Below are positions 34,069-42,656 of a stretch of DNA of 62,505 nucleotides, one piece after another. The notes under the pieces are model-generated. The model saw nothing but the letters and a program-made list of their open reading frames with translations. It ran no database searches and was not told the DNA's origin. Made by a program: the position numbers and the translations under genes. Source of the DNA: Gemmatimonadota bacterium (GTDB taxonomy: Bacteria > Gemmatimonadota > Gemmatimonadetes > Longimicrobiales > Gaopeijiaceae). Positions within the stretch are counted from its first letter, which is position 1. Each line of letters begins with the position of its first letter. The DNA is taken from the NCBI GenBank assembly GCA_030827315.1, contig JAURER010000017.1, forward strand, positions 1-62,505. Reading direction: 5' to 3'.

Positions 34069-35733
34069 CTAGAAGAGGCCGGTTACGACTCCGTCCACGA
34101 TGTCCACCTTCATGGCCGACGGCTCGACGCCGAGGCCGGGCATGGTCATGATGCTGCCGGTCTTGGCGACCACGAAGCCCGCACCCGCCGACGGCGTCAC
34201 TTCGCGGACCGAGATCCGGAAGCCTTTCGGACGCCCGAGCTTCGTCGGGTCGTCGGAGAAGGAGTACTGCGTCTTGGCGACGCAGACCGGCGCATCCCTG
34301 AGGCCTGCGGCCTCGAGCGTCGCGATCTCCTTCGCGGCTTTCGCGTCGATGTCCACCCCGTCCGCTCCGTAGATCTCCTTCGCGATCGTCTCGAGCTTGT
34401 CGGCCAGGCCCATGTCGAGCGGGTAAAGCGGGCGGTAGTCCGCCTCACCCGACTCGAGCGCGTCCCAGACGGCGTCGGCCAGGTCCAGGCACCCCGCGCC
34501 ACCTCCGCCCCACGGATCCGCGGCCACCATGGTGGCGCCGACCGCGTCGCAGGCCGCGCGCACCGCGGCGACCTCGGCCGCGGTGTCGGACGAGAAGCGG
34601 TTCAGTGCCACGATGGGTGGGACCCCGAACTTCCGGACGTTCTCGATGTGCCCCTGCAGGTTCGCGGCGCCCCTGGCGACCGCGTCCACGTTCTCGTTGC
34701 CGAGGTCCGACTTGGCGACCCCGCCGTTCATCTTGAGCGCGCGCACGGTGGCCACGATGACCGCGGCGCCCGGCCGCAGCCCGCCGAAGCGGCACTTGAT
34801 GTCGAAGAACTTCTCCGCCCCGAGGTCGGCGCCGAAGCCGGCCTCGGTCACCACCACGTCTCCCAGCGCGAGTCCGGCCCGCGTCGCGGAGAGTGAATTG
34901 CACCCGTGCGCGATGTTGGCGAAGGGGCCCCCGTGCACGAGGGCCGGCGTGCCGCCGAGCGTCTGCACGAGGTTCGGGTTCATGGCGTCCTTCAGGAGCA
35001 CCGCCAGCGCCCCCGAGACGCCGAGCCCTCCGGCACGCACCGGCGCGCCTTCCTGGGTGTAGCCGACGATGATTCGGTCGAGGCGCGCCTTGAGGTCGTC
35101 GATGCCGTCGGCGAGGCAGAAGATCGCCATGATCTCGGAGGCCGCGGTGATGACGAAGCCGTCCTGCCGCGGCACGCCGCCGGTGCGGCCACCCAGCCCG
35201 ATCACGATGTCACGCAGCGCGCGGTCGTTCATGTCGACGGCGCGCGGCCAGGTGATCTGTGTCGGATCGAGACGGAGCGTGTTGGGCCGGTAGAGGTGGT
35301 TGTCGAGGACGGCGGACAGGAGCGCGTGCGCCGAGCTGATCGCGTGGAAATCTCCGTTGAAGTGGAGGTTGATCTCCTCCATCGGCACGACCTGGCTGAA
35401 CCCGCCTCCGGCGGCTCCGCCCTTGACGCCGAACACGGGCCCGAGGCTCGGTTCGCGGAGGCAGAGCACCGGCCGGCGGTCGCGGAGCATGAGCGCGTCG
35501 GCGAGCCCCACCGACGTCGTCGACTTCCCCTCGCCCGCGGGCGTGGGGCTGATGCCGGTCACCAGCACCAGACGGCCGTCTTCGGAACCGCGGCTGCGCG
35601 CCACGTCGAGCGGGATCTTCGCCTTGTGGTGTCCGTACGGGACGATGTCCCCGGGCCCCAGGCCGATCTTCGCGGCGATGTCCTGAATGGGCCGGAGCTC
35701 GGCCGCCTGTGCGATTTCGATGTCGGTCTTCAC
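34069..35733 (-). CDS. fhs: Formate-tetrahydrofolate ligase
   Basis: A 554-residue cytosolic enzyme that makes 10-formyl-tetrahydrofolate from formate, ATP and tetrahydrofolate. The P-loop-like TPAGEGKST is at 64-72, and conserved blocks such as FNGDFHAI, GPFANIAHG and TEAGFGADLG are intact, so it looks functional and full length. The GTG start at 35733 has GAGG seven bases upstream; the frame remains open far further but only as antisense of the next gene. The gene stands alone between the M28 peptidase and the divergent third DUF5916 gene. Confidence 0.95.
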   Translation of the reverse strand: MKTDIEIAQAAELRPIQDIAAKIGLGPGDIVPYGHHKAKIPLDVARSRGSEDGRLVLVTGISPTPAGEGKSTTSVGLADALMLRDRRPVLCLREPSLGPVFGVKGGAAGGGFSQVVPMEEINLHFNGDFHAISSAHALLSAVLDNHLYRPNTLRLDPTQITWPRAVDMNDRALRDIVIGLGGRTGGVPRQDGFVITAASEIMAIFCLADGIDDLKARLDRIIVGYTQEGAPVRAGGLGVSGALAVLLKDAMNPNLVQTLGGTPALVHGGPFANIAHGCNSLSATRAGLALGDVVVTEAGFGADLGAEKFFDIKCRFGGLRPGAAVIVATVRALKMNGGVAKSDLGNENVDAVARGAANLQGHIENVRKFGVPPIVALNRFSSDTAAEVAAVRAACDAVGATMVAADPWGGGGAGCLDLADAVWDALESGEADYRPLYPLDMGLADKLETIAKEIYGADGVDIDAKAAKEIATLEAAGLRDAPVCVAKTQYSFSDDPTKLGRPKGFRISVREVTPSAGAGFVVAKTGSIMTMPGLGVEPSAMKVDIVDGVVTGLF

Positions 35734-35913
35734 GTCGCGTCCTCGATTCGATCCCGGATTGAGTCGGGCGCCAACATCGAGCCGATCGTCGGGGAGGCGC
35801 AAGGCGCACGTGGGTTCTCGCGCGATCGGCCGCGTCGTCGGTAGCTTCCCACGACCCACCGTCGACCCTTCTCTCGAGCTGAAACCGCCGCTCGTGGACC
35901 CCTGCCGAACCTC

Positions 35914-38175
35914 ATGACGATACAGAACCGAGCCGGATTCGTCGCAGCGCTCGCACTGCTGCTGTTCACCCTCGTGCCCGCCTCGGCGCGGGCGCAGACG
36001 AGCCGTGACCAATACCGCGTCCGTGCGATGTCCACGCAGACGCCGCCGGTGCTGGACGGCTACCTCGAGGAGGAGGTCTGGGGCAGGGGCGGGCTCATCG
36101 ACGAGCTGATCCAGCAGGAGCCGGTGGAGGGCGCTCCGGCCACCGAGCGCACCGAGATCCACCTCCTCTACGACGCGCAGACGCTGTACGTGGGGGTGCG
36201 GGCGTGGGACTCCGCGCGGCCGGTCGCCACGGAGATGCGCCGGGACTCCGACCAGATCCTGGCGGAGGACAACATTCAGATCATCCTGGATACGTTCAAG
36301 GATTCGCGCTCCGGGTACATGTTCGTGACCAATCCGCTCGGAGCCCAGTTGGACCTGCAGATCTTCAACGAGGGCGAGGGGGCGACGACCGCGCTGTCCC
36401 TGCCCACGTCGAACATCAACAAGGACTGGGACGGCGTCTGGTATACCGCGGCGCGCGTCGTGGACGACGGGTGGATCGCCGAGATCGCGATCCCCATGGT
36501 CACGCTCCGCTTTCCGGCCTCGACCACCCAGGAATGGGGCATGAATCTCCTGCGCAACATCGGCAGGAAGAACGAGCAGGTGTTCTGGGCCCCCATCACG
36601 AAGGAGTTCACCATCCACCGCGTGAGCATGGCGGGGACGCTGGAGGGGATGCAGGGCCTGAACCGCGGTATGGACCTCCGCGTGACGCCCTTCGTCACCG
36701 GCGGCGCGAGCAGCGTGCTCGACCAGAGCACCCCGGATGTCGTGGAGGCCAACGACCTGCAAGGTGACTTCGGCGTCGACCTCAAATACGGAATCACCGC
36801 GGGTATCAATCTCGACGTGACCATCAACACCGACTTCGCGCAGGCGGAGGTCGACGACGAGCAGGTCAATCTCACGCGCTTCCCCCTCTTTTTTCCGGAG
36901 AAGCGCGACTTCTTCCTCGAGAACTCGGGCCAGTTCAACACCGGCTCGGCGACGGCGTTCGGACGCTACGCGGACATGTTCTTCAGCCGGCGCATCGGAC
37001 TTTCCGAGCGGGGCGAGGAGGTACCGATCATCGGCGGCGCCCGCATGACGGGAAAGATCGGGCGGAACGACATCGCGATCATGGACGTCCAGACGAACGA
37101 GGCGTTCGGCAACTCCGCGGAGAACTTCCTCGTCGCGAAGTACAGCCGGAACTTCTGGTCGCGCTCCCGCGTGGGCGGGATGTTCATCAACAAGGCCCAG
37201 ACGAACTACGTCGGCGACATCGACGGCAGCCACTACAACCGCACGTACGCCATCGACGCCCTCGTGGCACCGCACCCGAACTTCACGGTGCAGGGCTTCC
37301 TGGCGAAGACGGAGACCCCCGTCGACACCCCGCCGCCGGCGGGTGCCGAGGGGTACGGCGAGGTGGGGAGCTACGTCAACGCGACCTGGCTCGACACCGA
37401 CTGGCGGATCTACGGCGAGTACGTCGACTTCGAGAACGACTTCAACCCGGAGGTCGGCTTCCTCCCACGCACGGGGATCCGCACCACGAAGCTGCATCTG
37501 GAGCGGAACCCTCGGCCCGGCTTCCTGGGCATCCGGGTGCTGTCGCCCATGATCAACTGGACGTACACGACCGACCAGACCGGCCGTCGGCTCGCGGACC
37601 GCTGGCATTACATGATGGGCGCGCGCTTCCAGAACGGCGCGTTCTTCAACATCTGGTACAACGACAACTTCGACCGGGTCGACGAAGACTTCACGCTGCG
37701 CGGCGTGAGCATCCCCGCGGGCGACTACGAGTTCGGGGAGTGGCGCATCTCCTTCGACAGCAACCCCTCGCGTCGCTGGTACTATGGTCTGATGTGGGCA
37801 CCGCAGGACTTCTATGGCGGCGACCGGCAGGACCTCCAGCTCAGGCTCGGTGCGCGGATCACCGACCGCCTCTCCACCGAGGCGTCGTACACGCGCAACG
37901 ACGTCAGCCTGCCCCGAGGAGACTTCGACGTCGACCTCGCCGCGTTGCGCGTTGATCTCGCTCTGTCACCGACGATGTCCCTGCGGTCCATCACGCAGTA
38001 CAACTCCCAGTCCGAGCAGTTCGGAACGGCTGCACGCTTCCGTTGGACCTACGAGCCCGGCAGCGACATCTACATCGTGTACGACGAACTGCGTCGGGAC
38101 CGCTTCGAGGGCACCACCTTCTTTTACCGGGAGCGCAGCCTGATCATCAAGGCGACCTTCCTCGTCACCCGGTGA
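35914..38175 (+). CDS. CBM9-like/DUF5916 outer-membrane protein, copy 3
   Basis: A 753-residue paralogue with signal peptide (near ARAQT), CBM9-like domain with LDGYLEEEVWG, and a DUF5916 barrel-like region carrying NTDFAQAEVD at residue 305 and FFLENSG. It is closest in motif form to copy 2 (both have QVNLTRF and FFPE). The start ATG lacks a Shine-Dalgarno sequence, as in copy 1. It is divergent from fhs by 180 bases and ends 31 bases before the convergent SDR gene. Function not established. Confidence 0.85.
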   Translation: MTIQNRAGFVAALALLLFTLVPASARAQTSRDQYRVRAMSTQTPPVLDGYLEEEVWGRGGLIDELIQQEPVEGAPATERTEIHLLYDAQTLYVGVRAWDSARPVATEMRRDSDQILAEDNIQIILDTFKDSRSGYMFVTNPLGAQLDLQIFNEGEGATTALSLPTSNINKDWDGVWYTAARVVDDGWIAEIAIPMVTLRFPASTTQEWGMNLLRNIGRKNEQVFWAPITKEFTIHRVSMAGTLEGMQGLNRGMDLRVTPFVTGGASSVLDQSTPDVVEANDLQGDFGVDLKYGITAGINLDVTINTDFAQAEVDDEQVNLTRFPLFFPEKRDFFLENSGQFNTGSATAFGRYADMFFSRRIGLSERGEEVPIIGGARMTGKIGRNDIAIMDVQTNEAFGNSAENFLVAKYSRNFWSRSRVGGMFINKAQTNYVGDIDGSHYNRTYAIDALVAPHPNFTVQGFLAKTETPVDTPPPAGAEGYGEVGSYVNATWLDTDWRIYGEYVDFENDFNPEVGFLPRTGIRTTKLHLERNPRPGFLGIRVLSPMINWTYTTDQTGRRLADRWHYMMGARFQNGAFFNIWYNDNFDRVDEDFTLRGVSIPAGDYEFGEWRISFDSNPSRRWYYGLMWAPQDFYGGDRQDLQLRLGARITDRLSTEASYTRNDVSLPRGDFDVDLAALRVDLALSPTMSLRSITQYNSQSEQFGTAARFRWTYEPGSDIYIVYDELRRDRFEGTTFFYRERSLIIKATFLVTR

Positions 38176-38206
38176 GTCTGCCGCGGACGAGGCTCTCCGG
38201 GACCGA

Positions 38207-39145
38207 TCAGAGGGCGCCCTCGCCGGTCAGACTGCGGCTCAGTTCTCGCAGGCGCCGTCGGGAGTCCTCGTCGTACGCCTGCGCGTGAGCGCGCTGAGGC
38301 CGTAGCCCGTTGAAGAACTGGCCGCCCTCGATCTCGTCGGAGACGATGAGCTGCATGACCGCGTCGGCGCCTTCGTCGATGGTCGACCTGGGCTCGACCC
38401 CGGCACGCGCCACCATGCCGGTAGGCATGTACGTCGCCGGGTGCAGCGCGTTGACCATGACGCCGACGCCCGCGAGCGCCTCGTGCAGGTCGAGCGTGTG
38501 CGCGATCTGGGCGAGCTTGCTCTGTCCGTAGGCCCGACCGCCGCTGAAGTCCTTCTCGATCATGACGTCTTCCCAGTCGATGGGGCTCTGGGCCAGCGAG
38601 GAGATGTTCACGATGCGAGCTGGAGCGCTCGACCGGATCAGCGGGAGCAGCCGGTGGGTGAGAAGGAACGGCGAGAGGTAGTTCACCTGGAAGCGGAATT
38701 CGTGGCCGTCCTCGCTGACCAGACGCTCGTTCGGCGCCGAACCGAAGCCGGCGTTGTTCACCAGCACGTCCAGCCGGTCGTAGTCGCGAAGAATCGCGTC
38801 GCCGAGGGTGCGCACCTCTTCGAAGGAGGCGAAGTCGGCGGAATAGAGGCGGGCACTCCCGGGTCCGGCGTTGATCTCCTCCACGACCTCCATGCCGCGC
38901 TCACGGTTGCGTCCGTGGACGATGACGTGGGCGCCGCGGGCCCCCATGCGCAGGGCGACCTCGCGGCCGAGTCCGCTCGTGGAGCCGGTGACGAGGACCA
39001 CCTGCTGGCCGGGAGTGGGAGCCACGCCGTCCTGCGCGCTCAGGTGCATGGGCGCGGCTGCGGCCCAGGCCAGGACGAGAAGAGCCAGGACCGGGGCGAG
39101 GGAGACGCCCGCGTCGGGGCTCGGAGACGGTTCGGACGGGCGCAT
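38207..39145 (-). CDS. Exported short-chain dehydrogenase (retinol-dehydrogenase-like)
   Basis: A 312-residue protein whose first ~38 residues form a signal or anchor (LALLVLAW, then SAQDG), followed by an SDR domain with GSTSGLG cofactor loop, NNAGFG, the catalytic YGQSK pair and an intact Ser segment (NISSLAQ). The domain resembles retinol dehydrogenase-type SDRs. An NAD(P)-dependent enzyme outside the cytoplasm is unusual, so the N-terminus may instead be a membrane anchor with the domain inside. ATG at 39145 has GGAGG upstream; ATG 39172 is less likely. Confidence 0.78.
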   Translation of the reverse strand: MRPSEPSPSPDAGVSLAPVLALLVLAWAAAAPMHLSAQDGVAPTPGQQVVLVTGSTSGLGREVALRMGARGAHVIVHGRNRERGMEVVEEINAGPGSARLYSADFASFEEVRTLGDAILRDYDRLDVLVNNAGFGSAPNERLVSEDGHEFRFQVNYLSPFLLTHRLLPLIRSSAPARIVNISSLAQSPIDWEDVMIEKDFSGGRAYGQSKLAQIAHTLDLHEALAGVGVMVNALHPATYMPTGMVARAGVEPRSTIDEGADAVMQLIVSDEIEGGQFFNGLRPQRAHAQAYDEDSRRRLRELSRSLTGEGAL

Positions 39146-39262
39146 GGTTCCTCCGGGGTTCGGATCCGGCAATCATAGCGCGGTGTGAGGCCGCTCGCTT
39201 GTCTCACGCGTCGACTCGGATGCACGCTCCCCGCGTACCCGATCGGAGGCGGCCGTCATGGA

Positions 39263-39570
39263 GATACGATTCTCGCGTGCGAGCGAGTCGGAAGTGTCGG
39301 AACTTCCCACCGGCCTCACGGGCGGCGGGGCGCCCGTCACGTCTCATCGCGCCGGGCTGGTACGGGGTGGCCAACGTGAAGTGGCTGACCCGCATCGAGG
39401 TCCGGGATACCCGCTTCACAAGGCGCTTCATGGCCGGGGATTACGTGACGCTGCGACAGGAGGGGTCCGACGACGACGGCGTGTGGGCCGAGACCTCCGT
39501 GGGGCGGACCAACATCCATTCCACCCCGGCGAACGGTCAGGTGACCCGGGAGATCACGATCCCGGCGTAG
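39263..39570 (+). pseudogene. Decayed sulfite-oxidase-type molybdoenzyme
   Basis: From about 39328 one frame reads GRPSRLIAPGWYGVANVKW and then RRFMAGDYVTLRQE and ETSVGR, a strong match to the molybdopterin-binding domain of sulfite oxidase-family enzymes. Just upstream, from 39263, another frame reads DTILACERVGS, which fits the preceding part of the same domain, so a frameshift lies in between. The frame stops soon after ETSVGR, and the C-terminal dimerisation domain is missing. The 5' part with the cofactor Cys is not seen either. It is therefore a relic. It overlaps the end of the convergent aminopeptidase gene. Confidence 0.6.
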
Positions 39571-40636
39571 GCGCGTCGCCGGGCAGCAGTTCGAAGGGGT
39601 CGTCGACGCTTCCGGCTCGGGCCTTGAGGTCCGCCAGGGCTGCGACGAGGTCGCCCTCGTGCGACTGGAGGAAGGCGTCGAAGTCGGCCAAGCGGTTGTA
39701 GTACCGGATCCGCGAGAGCAGGGTGGCGTTATTCAGCGGCGTATCGCGGAAGCCGGCGAAGGTGAACTCCTCGAGCTCCGGGGCCACCAGCGCGTCGAAG
39801 CGCGCAAGTGCCTCGTCGAAGATCCGTTCGCGTCCCGCGATCTTGTCTTCCCGGGTCAGACTCGCGTCGCCGTAGAGCGTCTCCAGTTCGGCGACGAAGC
39901 CGTCCAGGTAGCCGCTGAAGCGCTGAAAGTCCCGCCAGCGTGCGAGGGCCCGGGCGCACTTCACCGAGTCGGGGCCGCCGCCGGCGCGGGTGCAGAAGAA
40001 TCGGGCCGCGCCCACGCGTCCGACGAAGGTGGCGAAACTCTCGTTGAATCCCACCCGGCCCGGCACGAAGAGGTGCTGGTGCGAAAGCTCGTGGAGGACC
40101 GTCGTCACGACCTCTACGTCGTCCGTCTGCAGGGCGGTGGAGAGGATCGGGTCGTTGAACCATCCGAGGGTGCTGAACGCGGCCGTCGGGAGCACGTACG
40201 TGTCGAATCCCTTCTCCGCGAGGCCGGCCTCTTCCCTCAGCGCGCTTTCGAGCGAGAAGTGCCCCTTGTAGGGCACGGTCCCGACGATGGGAAACCACCA
40301 CGTCTTGGGCACCAGCCGGTCCTGGTGTGCGGCGGTGACGATCAGAGCCAGCGTGTCGCGGTCGAGCTCGGTGTACATGGTGTACGACTCGCCCACCGCG
40401 ATGCCCAGGTCGTTCGCGGCGAAGCGGCGCGCCTCCAAGACCCACGAGAGCTTGGCGCGCGTGTCCGCGTCGACGGTCGTGTCGGCGAGCACTTCGTGGA
40501 TCGGCCGCCGGGCGCGGAGGATGCGCGCCTCGGCGATGCCCGCCTTGACCACGTACACCGGCGAGCAGGCGACCCAGGTCGTCGCCATGACGAGGGCCGT
40601 GAGCCCGAGTCCGAGGCGCCCGAGCGTCTTCTTCAT
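39554..40636 (-). CDS. Putative zinc aminopeptidase, lipoprotein-like (COG4324 type)
   Basis: A 360-residue protein with an N-terminal signal and a Cys at the end of the hydrophobic core (WVACSP), so lipid attachment is possible. The body has HELSHQHLF, an HExxH zinc-protease motif, with a downstream FNESFATFVG Glu. This matches the predicted aminopeptidase family COG4324. It would act at the membrane, substrate unknown. ATG 40636 gives the signal peptide. It lies 58 bases downstream of a small hypothetical gene. Confidence 0.75.
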   Translation of the reverse strand: MKKTLGRLGLGLTALVMATTWVACSPVYVVKAGIAEARILRARRPIHEVLADTTVDADTRAKLSWVLEARRFAANDLGIAVGESYTMYTELDRDTLALIVTAAHQDRLVPKTWWFPIVGTVPYKGHFSLESALREEAGLAEKGFDTYVLPTAAFSTLGWFNDPILSTALQTDDVEVVTTVLHELSHQHLFVPGRVGFNESFATFVGRVGAARFFCTRAGGGPDSVKCARALARWRDFQRFSGYLDGFVAELETLYGDASLTREDKIAGRERIFDEALARFDALVAPELEEFTFAGFRDTPLNNATLLSRIRYYNRLADFDAFLQSHEGDLVAALADLKARAGSVDDPFELLPGDAPTPGS

Positions 40637-40694
40637 GCGCGGGTCGCCCCCGATCGGCCTCTCGCCGGGGTCGTGGAGGTCCGGCCCTCCGGGA

Positions 40695-40901
40695 TCATGG
40701 TGCGGTCGGGTCGTCCATGTACGTCCGGCTGTCCGGATGGACGGCGATCCGAAGCTCGACGAGGTCCACGTGGGGCGCGAGATCGGCGGGCACCGCGTCC
40801 GCCGCGGCGCGCAGCGCAGTCGTCGCGTCGTCGGCCTCGACGACAAGGGTGTGGTAGCGCTGTCGCGCCCCCCCGTAACGTACCGTGACCTGGTAGTGCA
40901 T
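40695..40901 (-). CDS. Small conserved-looking hypothetical protein
   Basis: A 68-residue protein with a clear alpha/beta pattern: two N-terminal strands (YQVTVRYG, YHTLVVEAD), a helix (TTALRAAADAV) and a strand (LVELRIAVHP). It has no hydrophobic segment and is probably cytosolic. Divergent from the Kdo transferase gene and upstream of the aminopeptidase gene on the same strand. No family recognised. Confidence 0.55.
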   Translation of the reverse strand: MHYQVTVRYGGARQRYHTLVVEADDATTALRAAADAVPADLAPHVDLVELRIAVHPDSRTYMDDPTAP

Positions 40902-40990
40902 GCCGGGAATCTACCGACGGCTCCCGTGTGGACCTATCGTCCACCCCATGACGTGCACGGGTACCCCCTTCTGACGCCGCCGGAGTGCCG

Positions 40991-42307
40991 GTGATCTTCC
41001 TCGCCTACCGACTGGCTGTGGGGGGCGTGCGGGCCGTGTCTCCGCTGCTCTCCGCGGGTGACTCCAAGCTCGCCCGCGGGATCGCCGGTCGTCGACACGC
41101 GCACGGGCTGCTCCGAAGCTGGGGGCGGACGCTGCGTGACCCCGAGCGGCCCCTCCTCTGGTTCCATGCGCCCAGCGTCGGCGAGGGCCTTCAGGCCCAG
41201 GCCGTGATCCGCGCGGTGCTCGAGCGGCGGCCCGAGATCCAGATCGTCTACACCTTCTTTTCCCCCTCCGCGGAGGACCTCGCCCGTCGCATGAACGCCG
41301 ACGTCGCGACGTATCTGCCCTGGGACCTGCGGGGTCCGAGCCGAGCCGCTCTCGAGGCACTGCGCCCCGATCTGCTCGCCTTCACCAAGACGGAGGTGTG
41401 GCCCGTTCTGGCCGCCACCGCGGACGAGGCGGGGGTGCCGGTGGCCATCGTCGGGGCGACCGTCCCGGAGGGAGCCGGCCGCATGCGGTGGCCGGCCCGA
41501 ACGCTGCTGCGGTCCACCTGGGGGCGGCTTGCCGTGGCGTGCGCCAACACGGAGGAGGACGCCGCACGCCTTGCTCGGCTCGGGGTCCGCGGAGAGGCCA
41601 TCCGGATCACGGGGGACCCGGGCATCGACTCCGCGGCGCGCCGCTTCGGGAGCGCGGACCCCGGCGCGCGGTATCTCGCCCCGTTCCGGGCCAGGACGCG
41701 CCCGACCGTGGTGGCCGGCTCGACGTGGCCGGCCGACGAGGCCGTGCTGCTCCCCGGCCTGGTCGAGGCGCGACGCCGGCTGCCGTCGCTCCGTGTGCTG
41801 ATCGCGCCGCACGAGCCCGACGACCGGCACGTGGGCGCTCTGCTGGCCTCGCTCCGAGGGATGGGCTGGAGCGCGGCGCGGCTGGCCGAGGTCGAGGCGA
41901 GCGGCACGGCGGACGACGTCGACGCCGTCGTGGTCGACCGGGTGGGGGTGCTGGCCCACCTGTACGGCATCGGCGACGTGTCGTTCGTGGGCGGAGGCTT
42001 CCACGACGCCGGCCTGCACTCGGTGCTCGAGCCCGCGGCCGCGGGTACGCCGGTCGTGTTCGGCCCGAAGCACCGGAACGCCCGCGCCGCCGGCGAGTTG
42101 GTCGCCTCCGGGGGCGCGAGGGTCGCGACGGATTCCGGCGATTTCGCGGAGATCGTTTCCGGGTGGCTCTCCGACCACGAGGAGCGGAAACGCATCGGAC
42201 GGGTGGCCCGGGAGTATATTGTTGCGCACCTCGGCGCAGCGGAGCGCTCCGCCGACATCCTCCTCGAAACCATCGGGCGTGCCGGAGCACGCAGCGGAAC
42301 CAGATGA
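40991..42307 (+). CDS. waaA: Kdo transferase (3-deoxy-D-manno-octulosonic acid transferase)
   Basis: A 438-residue GT-B glycosyltransferase of the WaaA/KdtA family, adding Kdo to lipid A precursor at the inner membrane face. An N-terminal anchor precedes the Kdo-transferase blocks WFHAPSVGEG, FTKTEVWP, GDPGIDSA and the C-terminal GGGFHDAGLHSVLEP and FGPKHRN. It shows that the organism makes lipopolysaccharide. I use GTG 40991 (GGAG five bases before); GTG 40985 is an alternative. The stop overlaps the start of the rhodanese gene (ATGA). Confidence 0.9.
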   Translation: MIFLAYRLAVGGVRAVSPLLSAGDSKLARGIAGRRHAHGLLRSWGRTLRDPERPLLWFHAPSVGEGLQAQAVIRAVLERRPEIQIVYTFFSPSAEDLARRMNADVATYLPWDLRGPSRAALEALRPDLLAFTKTEVWPVLAATADEAGVPVAIVGATVPEGAGRMRWPARTLLRSTWGRLAVACANTEEDAARLARLGVRGEAIRITGDPGIDSAARRFGSADPGARYLAPFRARTRPTVVAGSTWPADEAVLLPGLVEARRRLPSLRVLIAPHEPDDRHVGALLASLRGMGWSAARLAEVEASGTADDVDAVVVDRVGVLAHLYGIGDVSFVGGGFHDAGLHSVLEPAAAGTPVVFGPKHRNARAAGELVASGGARVATDSGDFAEIVSGWLSDHEERKRIGRVAREYIVAHLGAAERSADILLETIGRAGARSGTR

Positions 42308-42645
42308 CGAATGCACCCTCCGTACCCGAGATCGGCGCCGCGGACCTCAAGGAGCGGCTGGACCGTGGCGACCCCCTCGTGCTCGTGGACGTACGCGAGC
42401 CCTTCGAGGCGCAGATCGCCGATCTGCCCGACCACGGTCAGGTGAGGATCCCGACCGGAGACTTCCCCCAGCGGTTCACCGAGCTGGATCCCGGGTCCGA
42501 GATCGTCGTCTACTGCCGGAGCGGGTCGCGCAGCGCGTGGGCGTGCTCGATCCTCGCCCATCACGGGTACGAACGCGTGCTGAACCTGCACGGGGGCGTG
42601 CTCGGATGGCGTGCGGAGGTCGATCCCTCGCTGGCTGCCTACTGA
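42304..42645 (+). CDS. Single-domain rhodanese
   Basis: A 113-residue cytosolic rhodanese with an intact active-site loop CRSGSRS starting at C71 and the upstream DVREPFE strand. It could carry sulfur to an acceptor protein or act in thiosulfate/persulfide relay. The ATG overlaps the waaA stop, so it is made with waaA; that pairing has no obvious metabolic reason. The lipoprotein glycosidase-like gene follows after 11 bases. Confidence 0.88.
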   Translation: MTNAPSVPEIGAADLKERLDRGDPLVLVDVREPFEAQIADLPDHGQVRIPTGDFPQRFTELDPGSEIVVYCRSGSRSAWACSILAHHGYERVLNLHGGVLGWRAEVDPSLAAY

Positions 42646-42656
42646 CCGGAACGTCC

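Noticed and set aside
35734-37608. Upstream extension of the fhs frame to a much earlier start
   Set aside because: The extra segment is antisense to the third DUF5916 gene, and fhs homology begins at the GTG with a ribosome site.
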